A stretch of DNA of 64,000 bases from Planctomycetota bacterium. Its GTDB lineage: Bacteria > Planctomycetota > UBA11346. The stretch spans positions 56,580 to 120,579 of the forward strand of contig JADGDD010000012.1 in assembly GCA_016745075.1 (NCBI GenBank), read 5' to 3'. Shown piece by piece: positions 46,210 through 55,516 of this stretch. Each line of letters opens with the position of its first letter. Position 1 is the first letter of the stretch. The translations under genes and the position numbers were made by a program. A model generated the notes under the pieces. That model was not told the origin of the DNA and made no database searches. It saw only the letters and a list, made by a program, of their open reading frames with translations.

Positions 46210-46236
46210 TAGGGATGTCTTGCATCCCTACTTTTC
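46210..46236 (+). terminator. terminator after the Mrp gene
   Basis: TAGGGATG (46210-46217) pairs with CATCCCTA (46223-46230) around TCTTG, followed by the T-rich CTTTTCTTT. It lies 44 bases past the Mrp stop. Confidence 0.7.
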
Positions 46237-46348
46237 TTTGCTTTAATGCCAACAATCTTTTCGTGGAACTTCCACATCACCCACCTCGCCTGAGACCAGC
46301 TCACAATAGGAGTGACTCAGAACGGGATACTCATCTAGGAGATTCAGC

Positions 46349-46537
46349 ATGAACGTTGAACAACACCTGAAAATCGCTCAATGGCACACCGAACAAGCTC
46401 GTCTGCACGCAACCAGCGAACATAGCTGCGGCTGCCCTGCAAACGAACATGACCAAAAAGCAATCGACGCAATCGATGCTATGCTTGCTGGCCAAGCTGC
46501 AATCAAAGAAGAAACAAGCTGCAACTTGAACAAATAA
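46349..46537 (+). CDS. small orphan protein with Cys and His
   Basis: 62 residues, not recognised. Helical N-terminus (VEQHLKIAQWHTEQARLHA), a central HSCGCPANEH motif with C-x-C, a second helix (QKAIDAIDAMLAGQAAIKEE) and a single late Cys. There is no signal peptide. AGGAG stands 8 bases before the ATG and a strong terminator follows, so it is a monocistronic real gene. The C-x-C/His cluster could bind metal. The leader at 46287-46320 can fold (CTGAG/CTCAG, TCAC/GTGA). Confidence 0.72.
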   Translation: MNVEQHLKIAQWHTEQARLHATSEHSCGCPANEHDQKAIDAIDAMLAGQAAIKEETSCNLNK

Positions 46538-46561
46538 GTTCGTTTAAAAAACAAGCTCATT

Positions 46562-46595
46562 AAATCCCCTGCGTTTTTACGCAGGGGATTTTTTT
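46562..46595 (+). terminator. strong rho-independent terminator
   Basis: AAATCCCCTGCGT (46562-46574) and ACGCAGGGGATTT (46579-46591) form a perfect 13-bp stem with a TTTT loop, running into seven T. It ends the small orphan gene. Confidence 0.93.
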
Positions 46596-46663
46596 ATACA
46601 CACATTTTGGTGCACTGATCAGAAGATGGGAATATTCACCACATTTCCTGAGTGTTATCAATT

Positions 46664-46684
46664 GATTGCATATGGTATGCTATC
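46664..46684 (+). promoter_or_regulatory. candidate operator dyad upstream of the small membrane protein
   Basis: Half-sites GATTGCATA and TATGCTATC flank TGG and match as inverted repeats at 8 of 9 positions. The dyad lies about 90 bases before the ATG at 46774 in AT-rich promoter-like DNA. It resembles a dimeric repressor site; the regulator is unknown. Confidence 0.4.
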
Positions 46685-46773
46685 ATATATCGTGTGTTTA
46701 TGATCAACACCACATATTGCCACAACCCTAGCACTTGCACGTCTTTGTCTTTCTCAGATAGAAAGGAAACAGT

Positions 46774-47121
46774 ATGAATAAAAATCTTCTCATGCCCATT
46801 ATTGTCGTAGTTATCGGTATTACGTGGATGTTAAATGTGCTCAACATAATCCCACAGATCGATTGGGCTTGGAGTATTGGCCTGTTAGCTGCCGGTGTTT
46901 TATCAATTGCCACAAATGGCTTCAATAAAATAACAGTCATTACAGGTCCTTTTCTGGTAGCGGCATCAATCTGTTCCGTCTTCAGACAGCTTGGACACTT
47001 GAGTATTGATCTTGAAGTTCCCCTATTAATTAGCGTATTAGGTGTTTTCATGTGCATTTCACAAATGCCAAGTATACCTGTTCCAAAATCAACAAAACCA
47101 GAGCATACAGACAAACAATAA
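46774..47121 (+). CDS. small integral membrane protein
   Basis: 115 residues with about four hydrophobic helices: MPIIVVVIGITWMLNVLNII, WSIGLLAAGVLSIA, VITGPFLVAASICSVF and VPLLISVLGVFMCIS. A short polar tail follows. The layout resembles small LiaI/DUF5668-type envelope-stress membrane proteins, but I cannot assign it. GAAAGGAAACAGT precedes the ATG. It converges with the ABC exporter gene with 19 bases between. Confidence 0.7.
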   Translation: MNKNLLMPIIVVVIGITWMLNVLNIIPQIDWAWSIGLLAAGVLSIATNGFNKITVITGPFLVAASICSVFRQLGHLSIDLEVPLLISVLGVFMCISQMPSIPVPKSTKPEHTDKQ

Positions 47122-47140
47122 AATCGTACTGTGCTACATG

Positions 47141-48934
47141 TTATTGCTTATACGATGCGTAGAGGTCCGCATAATGTTTACCGGCTTGAACAAGGTCGGC
47201 ATGAGTGCCGCTTTCGATAATCAGACCGTTTTCTATAACAATAATCCGATCAGCTTCTTGGATAGTTGAAAGACGGTGGGCAATAATAAGAGCAGTACGG
47301 CCATGACATAAACGGAGCAAGGCTTTCTGTACACGGTTTTCTGTGTAGACATCCATAGAAGATGTCGCCTCATCTAATACAAGAACAGCAGGGTCTGCAA
47401 TAAAAGCACGAACCAAACAAACCAATTGACGTTGACCAGCAGAAATCTGTGATCCTCGTGGTCCTACTTCTGTGTTGTATTGATCGGGTAAACGTTCAAA
47501 GACTTCATCTGCACCTAAATGCTGGCATGCTGCAATAATTTCGTTCTGATCTGCATCTGGTTTTGCCATACGAATATTATCGATGATGCTACCGGAAAAT
47601 AAGAGCGAATCTTGTAATACAATACCAATATGCTGACGCAAACTTTTCTGACTACATTGAGAAACATCATACCCATCCAAAGAAATCACACCGTTTTGAA
47701 TATCATAAAAGCGTGCAAGTATCTGAATAAGTGTACTTTTACCATGACCTGTCTGACCAACAATCGCCAACGTTTGTCCTGCGGGAATTGAAAGCGATAC
47801 ATTTTTAATAACAAAGTCTTCTTGCTCGTCTGGATCATACGCAAAAGACACTTCATTAAATTCAATATCACCATGAACCGTTTCTAAAATTTTAGCGTCA
47901 TCTTTATCAACCACTTCCGCGTGAGTATCCAATAACAAAAAAATACGTTGAGCGGCAGCAAAGCCTTGCGAAATACGTTCATAGAGCATACCAATATCAG
48001 CCAAGGGACCAAGAAACAAAAATACGTAAAACACACATTGAGCCATATCACCGGGGGTCATTTCCTGATAGACACTCACAGCCCATGCACCTTGCCATAA
48101 TACAGCAGATAAGCCTGCATAGAAAAACAAAATCAAGACAGGCATAAACCAACCCCAACCAAAACTCGCTTTCACTTCTTGGGTATAGAGGTTAGTTAGA
48201 AAACCTTTATACTCATCCATTTGATTATCCTCAGCAACGCTCTGTTTAATAACAGACACGCCGTTAATACTTTCAACCAGATGAGTGGTTACTTGGCTTT
48301 TTGCTTCTGAAATAGCAGCCCATAGTCGTGTACCGATACGTTTATAGATAGCCATGCATATCCACATAAACGGAGCAAGCAGCAATAAAACAGAAAGTAT
48401 TTTAGGGTTAATAATATAGAGTAGCACACTTGAACCTAAAAAACGCATAAGAATACTGAGCACCATTGGTGGACCTTCAACCAACATTGGCTCCAAACTA
48501 TCCACATCTCTGTCTGCACGACTTACAATACGACCTGCACGGGTTTGATCAAAATAGCGGACACTTAAATGTTGTACGTGAGCAAATACGGAAATACGCA
48601 AATCATTGAGTACACGTATAGCAACCATACCAGAAGCATAACGAGAGATACCAAAAGCAACAAACCGAATAACCCAAGTGGCTAACAAACCGCCACCATA
48701 CCACCAGAGAATGTCACTATGAATGGTGCCATCTCCTTCTATACCATCATCAATGACAACCTTCATAAACCAAGGTCGAAAAAAAACGCTCGCCACTAAT
48801 ATCATTTCCGCAATAATTGCGAGCACAACAAAGCGGTGCATCGGTGCAAGCAAGGTCAAACAACGGCCTAGCATCGCCCGGTTGAGACGAGTACCTGAAA
48901 GGTTTTCTTCCTTTTCTAAATCAGAATGAGCCAT
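47141..48934 (-). CDS. ABC exporter half-transporter, catalytically complete subunit
   Basis: 597-residue fused membrane/ATPase half-transporter. Six helices lie in about 1-320. The nucleotide-binding domain has Walker A GQTGHGKST, signature ISAGQRQ, Walker B VLVLDEATSSMD with catalytic Glu, and switch AHRLST. It overlaps the partner gene by 14 bases, so the two probably form a heterodimer of the TM287/288 or BmrCD kind. The substrate (drug, lipid or peptide) is unknown. ATG 48934 after AGAAGGAG is preferred to 48961. Confidence 0.9.
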   Translation of the reverse strand: MAHSDLEKEENLSGTRLNRAMLGRCLTLLAPMHRFVVLAIIAEMILVASVFFRPWFMKVVIDDGIEGDGTIHSDILWWYGGGLLATWVIRFVAFGISRYASGMVAIRVLNDLRISVFAHVQHLSVRYFDQTRAGRIVSRADRDVDSLEPMLVEGPPMVLSILMRFLGSSVLLYIINPKILSVLLLLAPFMWICMAIYKRIGTRLWAAISEAKSQVTTHLVESINGVSVIKQSVAEDNQMDEYKGFLTNLYTQEVKASFGWGWFMPVLILFFYAGLSAVLWQGAWAVSVYQEMTPGDMAQCVFYVFLFLGPLADIGMLYERISQGFAAAQRIFLLLDTHAEVVDKDDAKILETVHGDIEFNEVSFAYDPDEQEDFVIKNVSLSIPAGQTLAIVGQTGHGKSTLIQILARFYDIQNGVISLDGYDVSQCSQKSLRQHIGIVLQDSLLFSGSIIDNIRMAKPDADQNEIIAACQHLGADEVFERLPDQYNTEVGPRGSQISAGQRQLVCLVRAFIADPAVLVLDEATSSMDVYTENRVQKALLRLCHGRTALIIAHRLSTIQEADRIIVIENGLIIESGTHADLVQAGKHYADLYASYKQ

Positions 48935-50705
48935 CTGTTGCTCCTTCTGTTTGTCTATCATCTACGCACAATAGAGCTCGATACGCTGCCTCTGTTTCTA
49001 ACAACTGTTCATGCGTTCCGGTGGCTATCACTTCACCCCTATCCAAAACAATGACCCGTTGAGCGAGCTGTACACTGGCAATACGACTGGTAATAAGCAC
49101 CACGGTTGTATCACCACTTTCCGCATGGAGTGATTCTATAATCCGTTCTTCCGTAAGCGCATCTAGGGCGCTCGTACTATCGTCCAAGACCAAAATACGT
49201 GGTTTTTTCACAAGAGCGCGAGCAATACACATGCGCTGTTTCTGCCCACCAGATAAGGTAACACCGCGCTCACCAATTAAGGTCTGTGCACCATCTTCCA
49301 TCTCACCAACAATAGTGTCTGCTGCTGACTGAGTTAATATGGTCTGCAAATCATCTGCATTCAAACGATCAGTTTGACCAAGCTCAATATTATCCACCAG
49401 TGAACGAGATAACAAAAAGCTTTCCTGAAAAACAACTTGCACAGCACGACGCAAGGCCGACTTCTCAACGCCAGTCACCACAAACTCTTCACCCGATTCC
49501 GTCAACAAAGAGACGGAACCACTATCTGGATCACGCAGGCGCGAAAACAAAGAACACAAAGTGCTTTTACCACTACCGGTTGAACCAACCACAGCGACAA
49601 TTTCTCCTGGCTGAATAGTGAAGGAGCAATTGTTCAATAACACATGATTATTAGTTGTTCCAGAAACAGACACCTGTTTACAGACAAGACCAAGTGGGCC
49701 CTCTGGAAGAGGTCGTGTACCAGACTGAAGAACGGATTCTTGAGCAAAGAACTCATTCAGCCGATCTACTGAAGCACGGGCATCAGCTAATTGTCGTGCA
49801 GCCAAGCTAATACCATCGAGACGAAAAATGATCGTTGTCATAACCATCAGGGCGGCAACCAAATCACCAACGGCCAAAACACCTTCTGACACTAACTGCA
49901 CACCCATCAATAAAATCCAGACATGACCAAGCGCAACAATAAGCTGCGGAATAGACATACGTGTCGCTATAAACACAATGACTCGTGCAGAATGAGCAGA
50001 ATAGATGCGCACCTGATCAGTAAAAGCTTGCAAACGCGGCTGTTCCATACGAAAGGTTTTAATAACGCGTACCGCTTCAACCCCTTCGGTTAATTGTTGT
50101 ACCACTCCATCATAACTATCATCAGTTGCTCGATTCAAAATCGATAGTTTATAGGTTTGCCGCCACAAAATAATAAGTGCGAAAAGCAATAAAACACTGA
50201 CTACTGCTCCAAGACTCATATGGTACCAATACAATAAAATAATGGATGAGCCGATCATCACGACCACTTCCGCCAATTGACTGATAGCTCCAAACATAGC
50301 TTCACGCACTTTATCGCTATCACGGGTGGTTCTGGCAATTATCTCCCCAGCGCCATGTTCACGATGATACGCACTGTCTAGATATTGTACTTGCGCAAAA
50401 ATCTTCTCCCGCAAATCGCACAAAATGCGACCACCCAAGGTCATACGGGCAATAGTGGTGCCATATAAAACAACACCGCGAACAACCGCAAATAATAAAA
50501 AGAACCATATCCACCACCACATGTGACTGGTATCATACGTTCCATCGGGAAGAATGACAACTGCTTGTCCCTCTAATATATCGTTAAGCGCACAGCCAAA
50601 AATATATTGACCAACCGGCCATGCGGCAAAGGCAATAGTGAGCAAAAGACTCACCAATATGGCAAGCCTTCTGTGTGGGCGCAAAAGAGAGAAAAATAAT
50701 CCCAT
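48921..50705 (-). CDS. ABC exporter half-transporter, degenerate-site subunit
   Basis: 594-residue half-transporter with an N-terminal six-helix domain. Its nucleotide-binding domain has Walker A GSTGSGKST, signature LSGGQKQR, and Walker B VLDDSTSALD, where Asp replaces the catalytic Glu. The switch region reads TSRIAS instead of AHRLS. These changes mark the degenerate ATP site of heterodimeric exporters. It is followed with overlap by the second subunit and preceded by the DHH gene with 3 bases between. Confidence 0.9.
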   Translation of the reverse strand: MGLFFSLLRPHRRLAILVSLLLTIAFAAWPVGQYIFGCALNDILEGQAVVILPDGTYDTSHMWWWIWFFLLFAVVRGVVLYGTTIARMTLGGRILCDLREKIFAQVQYLDSAYHREHGAGEIIARTTRDSDKVREAMFGAISQLAEVVVMIGSSIILLYWYHMSLGAVVSVLLLFALIILWRQTYKLSILNRATDDSYDGVVQQLTEGVEAVRVIKTFRMEQPRLQAFTDQVRIYSAHSARVIVFIATRMSIPQLIVALGHVWILLMGVQLVSEGVLAVGDLVAALMVMTTIIFRLDGISLAARQLADARASVDRLNEFFAQESVLQSGTRPLPEGPLGLVCKQVSVSGTTNNHVLLNNCSFTIQPGEIVAVVGSTGSGKSTLCSLFSRLRDPDSGSVSLLTESGEEFVVTGVEKSALRRAVQVVFQESFLLSRSLVDNIELGQTDRLNADDLQTILTQSAADTIVGEMEDGAQTLIGERGVTLSGGQKQRMCIARALVKKPRILVLDDSTSALDALTEERIIESLHAESGDTTVVLITSRIASVQLAQRVIVLDRGEVIATGTHEQLLETEAAYRALLCVDDRQTEGATDGSF

Positions 50706-50708
50706 AGT

Positions 50709-51701
50709 TTATCGTTGAGCCGCAGCCCGTAATAGTGGCAATAAGAGTTGTTGGGCAGTATTTAAATCACCATCTATAGTACAGCCTGCTGCTTGCAGGT
50801 GACCACCACCGCCAAGTTGACTCGCCACGGGACCAACTTCATAGGGTGGGTTGGAACGAAGGCTACAGCGTACTTGTTGCTGACAAGGCTGTTCACGCAA
50901 GAGGTAAGCCACTTGATTTCCCGCAAGGCTGCGTGGAATTTCCACAAGGTCGCCCCAATCATCTGGCTCACCAACAGTGGTAATATCTTCTGCGGATAAA
51001 CTGATGCCAGCTAAGCGCGATTCTTCCTCATCAACCTGAATATGCTGCAAACCAAGCGCTTGAATTTCTAAATCTTTCAGCGACTTGGTATAGGTCATAG
51101 CTCGGTTGATTTCTGCGGCATTAATACCTTTCTCTAATAGCTTCGCTGTCCATTTAAGCGTATGAGCGGTCGTATTACTGTGCATAAAGCGGCCGGTATC
51201 AAAAACGACGGCTGCATACAACCCTGTAGCCATATCTTTATCTAATTCGACCCCGAGTTTCGTTAAGAGGTGTTCAACCACCACACCGGTACATTCAGCC
51301 TGCTCATCAACAATATTCACATCACCAAAACGGTCATTAGATGCATGATGGTCAAGATTGATCAGTTGAGTCCGTGGCCAGGAGGCAATGGAACCAAGAC
51401 GTTTAAGGTCTCCACAATCACAGGAAATGATACAATCGTAACTTTTTTGAGCAGCAGCCTCTTCTTCTGTCTCTACAACGGCTATCTGGGAGAAATCAGG
51501 CAAGAACGCATAGATACCTGCAAGTTTGCTTGGAGCCACAAAATCGACCTGTTTACCAAGGGTTCTCAATCCACGTTGTAACGCTAAACCGGAACCAATA
51601 CCATCACCATCTGGGTTCACATGCGTTGTAATCATAATGGTTTGCGCAGATTGAATAACACGGGTAGTATCAGCCAAGTCCGAGGTGCAAAATTCTTTCA
51701 T
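50709..51701 (-). CDS. DHH-family phosphoesterase (nanoRNase / pAp phosphatase type)
   Basis: 330-residue DHH-DHHA1 protein. Motifs are HVNPDGDGIGSG, DCGD, the signature LDHHASND, and the C-terminal RNA-binding GGGHLQAAG. It resembles NrnA, which degrades short RNA oligomers and dephosphorylates 3'-phosphoadenosine 5'-phosphate. TAGGAG precedes ATG 51701. It is the first gene of the unit with the two ABC subunits. Confidence 0.9.
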   Translation of the reverse strand: MKEFCTSDLADTTRVIQSAQTIMITTHVNPDGDGIGSGLALQRGLRTLGKQVDFVAPSKLAGIYAFLPDFSQIAVVETEEEAAAQKSYDCIISCDCGDLKRLGSIASWPRTQLINLDHHASNDRFGDVNIVDEQAECTGVVVEHLLTKLGVELDKDMATGLYAAVVFDTGRFMHSNTTAHTLKWTAKLLEKGINAAEINRAMTYTKSLKDLEIQALGLQHIQVDEEESRLAGISLSAEDITTVGEPDDWGDLVEIPRSLAGNQVAYLLREQPCQQQVRCSLRSNPPYEVGPVASQLGGGGHLQAAGCTIDGDLNTAQQLLLPLLRAAAQR

Positions 51702-51858
51702 TGTTTCTCCTACGGTAACTATCATGATTAAGATACTATACTCAACCCAACATATTCACCAGCCGAGGCTCACCTGACCGAGCCTCAAGACAGAACTGGT
51801 GTAAGAGACACTGTGCCAACGTGAGAACACAAAAAGGGCACACACAGGAGATTCCTAT

Positions 51859-53337
51859 ATGGAACAGGAACAAAGCTTCACTCGTTACTTTCATCGCCAA
51901 CGTTCGCAAGATTTAACTAAACGCGGCTACAAGCGGACCAAAATCATTGCGACTATTGGCCCCGCCTGTGACAATGAAGCAACGCTGAAAGATATGTACC
52001 ATTCTGGTATGAACATTGCGCGTTTTAATATGAGCCATGGCTCCCACGCAGATCATACGAAACGTTTTAACCTTGTTCGCCGACTCAGCGACGAATTGAG
52101 CCGCCCCATCGCGGTACTCGCTGACCTACAAGGTCCAAAGATTCGACTGGGAAAACTTGTTGATAATGAGCCTGTCGAATGGATCAAAGGCAAGAAGACC
52201 ATCATCACTGTTGCCACAGAAGTAGGTGGTACGGCAGAACTGGTTGGCTGCACCTATAAAGGCCTTATCAATGATGTACGCACTGGTGACACCTTACTTG
52301 TTGATGACGGAAAAATGCGCCTCACCGTAGAATATGTAGATGGTGATGAAGTTCACTGCATCATTGAAGTAGGTGGCAAACTCAAAAACAATAAGGGGCT
52401 CAATTTACCGGATGTCCAAGTAACTGCTCCATCTTTAACGAAAAAAGACAAAGAAGACCTTGCTTGGGCTATTGCCGCAGATGTTGACTACATCGCCCTC
52501 AGTTTTGTTCGTAGCGCTACTGATATACGTTCTCTTAAACGCCGTATCTCTGATGCTGGTAGCCGTATTCCTGTTATCGCAAAAATTGAACGGCCTGAAG
52601 CGGTCAACGATATTGACGACATTCTTGCTGAAGCTGATGGTATTATGGTTGCTCGGGGTGACCTTGGCATTGAAATCTCCACCGAACGTTTACCGGTTGT
52701 ACAAAAACACCTGATCGCCCGCGCCAATGCTTTTGGTAAAACCGTTATTACCGCGACCCAGATGCTTGAATCAATGATTGATAGCCCTGTACCAACACGC
52801 GCAGAATCATCAGATGTTGCCAACGCTGTCTTCGACGGAACCGATGTAGTGATGCTCTCTGGCGAAACCGCTGCTGGATCATATCCCGTTGAAGCCGTTC
52901 GAGAAATGACCCGCATTGCTTGCGAGGCCGAATCCAGCCCGTATTTAATGAATCATTTCCAAAGTGGCCTAGATGAGCATGTTGATTCAACCAGTTTTGC
53001 CATTACCGGCGCAGCCAATCACCTCGCACAATCACTCGAAACCAAAGGGGTGATGGTTTTCAGTCATGGCCCAGAAAAAGGGTTGCTGCTCTCCAAACTC
53101 CGCAATCGTGAAGTGGTTGTCTGCTGCTGCTATGACAAAAAAACGTGGCGACGGATGAGTATGTATTGGGGCACCACCCCGCTCCTCATCGATTTTGAAG
53201 AAGACCCACACGACATGCTCGAAGCTGGGCTTGCCGAAACCCTCCGCAACCAAATCTACGTAGAAGGCGACATTATTGTGGTTCTTTCTGGCTTTGGCAT
53301 AGATAACGGCAACTCTATTCGTTTGGTGCAGGTATAA
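51859..53337 (+). CDS. pyk: pyruvate kinase
   Basis: 492-residue glycolytic enzyme making pyruvate and ATP. Seen are KIIATIGPACDNEATL, GMNIARFNMSHGSH, the catalytic signature AKIERPEAVNDID, GDLGIEI, and TATQMLESMIDSPVPTRAESSDVANAV. The C-terminal regulatory domain is present. CAGGAG precedes the ATG, and a terminator follows at 53367. A GAGGCTC/GAGCCTC hairpin lies at 51765-51786 in the divergent promoter region. Confidence 0.97.
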   Translation: MEQEQSFTRYFHRQRSQDLTKRGYKRTKIIATIGPACDNEATLKDMYHSGMNIARFNMSHGSHADHTKRFNLVRRLSDELSRPIAVLADLQGPKIRLGKLVDNEPVEWIKGKKTIITVATEVGGTAELVGCTYKGLINDVRTGDTLLVDDGKMRLTVEYVDGDEVHCIIEVGGKLKNNKGLNLPDVQVTAPSLTKKDKEDLAWAIAADVDYIALSFVRSATDIRSLKRRISDAGSRIPVIAKIERPEAVNDIDDILAEADGIMVARGDLGIEISTERLPVVQKHLIARANAFGKTVITATQMLESMIDSPVPTRAESSDVANAVFDGTDVVMLSGETAAGSYPVEAVREMTRIACEAESSPYLMNHFQSGLDEHVDSTSFAITGAANHLAQSLETKGVMVFSHGPEKGLLLSKLRNREVVVCCCYDKKTWRRMSMYWGTTPLLIDFEEDPHDMLEAGLAETLRNQIYVEGDIIVVLSGFGIDNGNSIRLVQV

Positions 53338-53366
53338 GCATTTTCTCAAATCATCTGAGCTTATTC

Positions 53367-53402
53367 ACAGGCCATTCACCCTCGGGTTGAGTGGCCTGTT
53401 TT
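53367..53402 (+). terminator. pyk terminator
   Basis: ACAGGCCA (53367-53374) pairs with TGGCCTGT (53392-53399), with further TCA/TGA pairs inside, followed by TTTTCT. It starts 30 bases after the pyk stop. Confidence 0.8.
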
Positions 53403-53430
53403 CTAAGAACTCCACGTTGCACTTGCTAGA

Positions 53431-53521
53431 ATGTCTGACTACATACTAGCTACCGTCAGCACGGCCTCAGACATGGGGCCCTCCTCTGAGCAATTTCTCA
53501 GAGACATGAACAGTCAGACAT
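53431..53521 (+). ncRNA. structured leader of rlmN (candidate RNA switch)
   Basis: ATGTCTGACT (53431-53440) is exactly complementary to AGTCAGACAT (53512-53521), closing a 91-base domain. Inside, CTCTGAG (53484-53490) and CTCAGAG (53497-53503) form a 7-bp hairpin. ATGTCTGA can instead pair with TCAGACAT at 53467-53474, so two folds compete. The domain ends 16 bases before the rlmN start. I cannot match it to a known riboswitch family. Confidence 0.5.
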
Positions 53522-53537
53522 AACATAGGACTCTGTA

Positions 53538-54569
53538 GTGATTGATTTTTTCTCGTGGACTTTGGTTGATGCCAAAGAGTGGGCTGTTTACGAAGGGCTC
53601 AAAGCATTTCGTGGACAACAAGTTTTTGATGCTCTCCATCGTAATTTTGCCCAGAATTTTGATGATATTCACGTTTTACCACAAGAACTTCGTGAAAAAT
53701 TAACTGCTGATGGACAATTGCTACCTGCTACAGAACACACTCGGCAAGAAAGCGCTGACGGAACGGTTAAAAGTTTACTTGAATTGCATGATGGCTGTTT
53801 GGTTGAATGCGTTTCTATTCCAACAGAAACCCGTCATACCATTTGTGTTTCCTCACAAGTGGGTTGCTCAGTCGGCTGTACCTTTTGTGCCTCTGGCATT
53901 AATGGTGTCACTCGTGACTGCACTGCTGGAGAAATTGTTTACCAAGTCTTATTTCATCATCAACGCCGCCCCGTAACCAATGTCGTATTTATGGGCTCCG
54001 GCGAACCAATGTTTAATTACGATAATGTACGCCAAGCCATTGCCGTTTTATGTGATCAACGCGGCATAGGTCTTGGCAAACGCCGAATCACGGTGAGCAC
54101 TTCTGGAGTACCAGATCGTATTCGTCAATTTGGCCATGATGAGCCACAGGTGACTTTAGCACTCAGCTTACATGCACCAGATAACGACACACGCTCACAG
54201 TTAATGCCAATTAACCGCCGTTGGCCACTCACAGAATTACTGTCTGCCATGGATGATTATTCTCAGCTCGTTAATCGACGTATGACCATTGAATACGTTT
54301 TATTAAAAGACGTGAACATGAGTACTGAACAGGCGCTACAACTTGCCGCGCTCGGTAAACGCTATCACGCACATATCAATTTAATTCCATTTAATGCCGT
54401 TGGCAGTAGCGCTCACGATGCACCATCTGACGCAGAGGTTTTACAATTTTCAAATATTGTTCGTGATAACGGTGGCATTGCGACCCTGCGCGGCCAACGT
54501 GGTGCAGATATTGATGCAGCCTGTGGGCAGTTGGCTATTAAAAAAGGCGGAAAAAAATTGGACTGTTAA
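53538..54569 (+). CDS. rlmN: 23S rRNA A2503 / tRNA A37 C2-methyltransferase RlmN
   Basis: 343-residue radical-SAM methyltransferase. The cluster cysteines are Cys110, Cys114 and Cys117 (GCSVGCTFC), and the late Cys in IDAACGQLA is the methyl-carrying residue. GSGEPMFNYD and STSGVPDRI are RlmN motifs. Cfr is less likely, as no resistance context is present. It starts with GTG at 53538 after AGGACTCT, just downstream of a structured leader. Confidence 0.94.
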   Translation: MIDFFSWTLVDAKEWAVYEGLKAFRGQQVFDALHRNFAQNFDDIHVLPQELREKLTADGQLLPATEHTRQESADGTVKSLLELHDGCLVECVSIPTETRHTICVSSQVGCSVGCTFCASGINGVTRDCTAGEIVYQVLFHHQRRPVTNVVFMGSGEPMFNYDNVRQAIAVLCDQRGIGLGKRRITVSTSGVPDRIRQFGHDEPQVTLALSLHAPDNDTRSQLMPINRRWPLTELLSAMDDYSQLVNRRMTIEYVLLKDVNMSTEQALQLAALGKRYHAHINLIPFNAVGSSAHDAPSDAEVLQFSNIVRDNGGIATLRGQRGADIDAACGQLAIKKGGKKLDC

Positions 54570-54688
54570 AGAACAGAATAATACTCTTCTTAACCATTCT
54601 TCTTTATTTTTATCTTGTTTGTATCTATTCTTTTGTTCTGAAAAAAAATAACAACACATAAACAAACTGTTCTGCCATTTTCTGGTCA

Positions 54689-55516
54689 TTACAATTTATT
54701 TAAAAACATGGTGAGGGCTATACTACATTCTTCCTGTAGTACCACATCCCCATGTGTGGCTTCTTCTATGTGCATATGGGTAACAGGGCCGCCCCACGCA
54801 TCTATAAGTTTTTCTGAACAGGAGTTTGGGATAACCGCATCTTGCCCTGCTGTAATAAAAAAAACGGGCTGTCGCATTTTTGGAGCACGACTGAATGAAT
54901 CAAAATGATGGCGGATGAGAAGGTGGACAAAGAAAAAGGGATAATGGTGTGCAGCTACATGCGTAATAGCATCGTAGGGTGTTATTAATACAAGGCCCGC
55001 AACAGGACGTTGCTCTGCTACCTGTACAGCGACCCCAGTCCCCAGACTGCGCCCATACAACACAACCTCTTCCGGCTTCCGTTGATATCGTTCACAGACA
55101 ATATCAAAAACATGAAGTGCATCGGCAACAACTTCTTGTTCACCCGGAATACCTTCACTCAGGCCATAACTACGAAAATTCATAACCAGTAAAGAATACT
55201 CTGGCGCATCTTCTTGTAATCGTTCTATACAATTACCAGCATCTTCACCATTACCTTGATAATAAATCATAACAGGCGTATCTGGACCACGGTCTATAAA
55301 CCATCCGTGTAGGGATATCCCATTATGATCTATGATCAATTGCTGGTCTTCATAATCTGCTAAGACTTGTGTATTGGCAGGCGGCGCAGGAAAAATAATT
55401 TTACGCTGCAAAAGAAATAAACCCAGACATGCAATAAGGTAGAACATGCACAGCGTGCCTATAATAAGAAATGCCATACGCCTCCACCGTGGCAGGAGCT
55501 TGCCCCTTGTACTCAT
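54689..55516 (-). CDS. membrane-anchored alpha/beta hydrolase (BEM46/ABHD13-like)
   Basis: 275-residue hydrolase with an N-terminal membrane helix (about 14-38) and the catalytic domain outside the cytoplasm. Nucleophile Ser is in GRSLGTG, the oxyanion region is YYQGNGEDAGN, Asp is in TAGQDAVIP, and His is in EEATHGDVV. The NFRSYGLSEG motif is typical of the BEM46 group. The substrate is unknown. GTGGAGG lies ahead of the ATG. It stands alone. Confidence 0.88.
   Translation of the reverse strand: MSTRGKLLPRWRRMAFLIIGTLCMFYLIACLGLFLLQRKIIFPAPPANTQVLADYEDQQLIIDHNGISLHGWFIDRGPDTPVMIYYQGNGEDAGNCIERLQEDAPEYSLLVMNFRSYGLSEGIPGEQEVVADALHVFDIVCERYQRKPEEVVLYGRSLGTGVAVQVAEQRPVAGLVLITPYDAITHVAAHHYPFFFVHLLIRHHFDSFSRAPKMRQPVFFITAGQDAVIPNSCSEKLIDAWGGPVTHMHIEEATHGDVVLQEECSIALTMFLNKL

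Noticed and set aside
46287..46320. CTGAGA motif suggestive of a TPP riboswitch.
   Set aside because: The other conserved TPP core sequences are absent and the downstream gene is not a thiamine gene.
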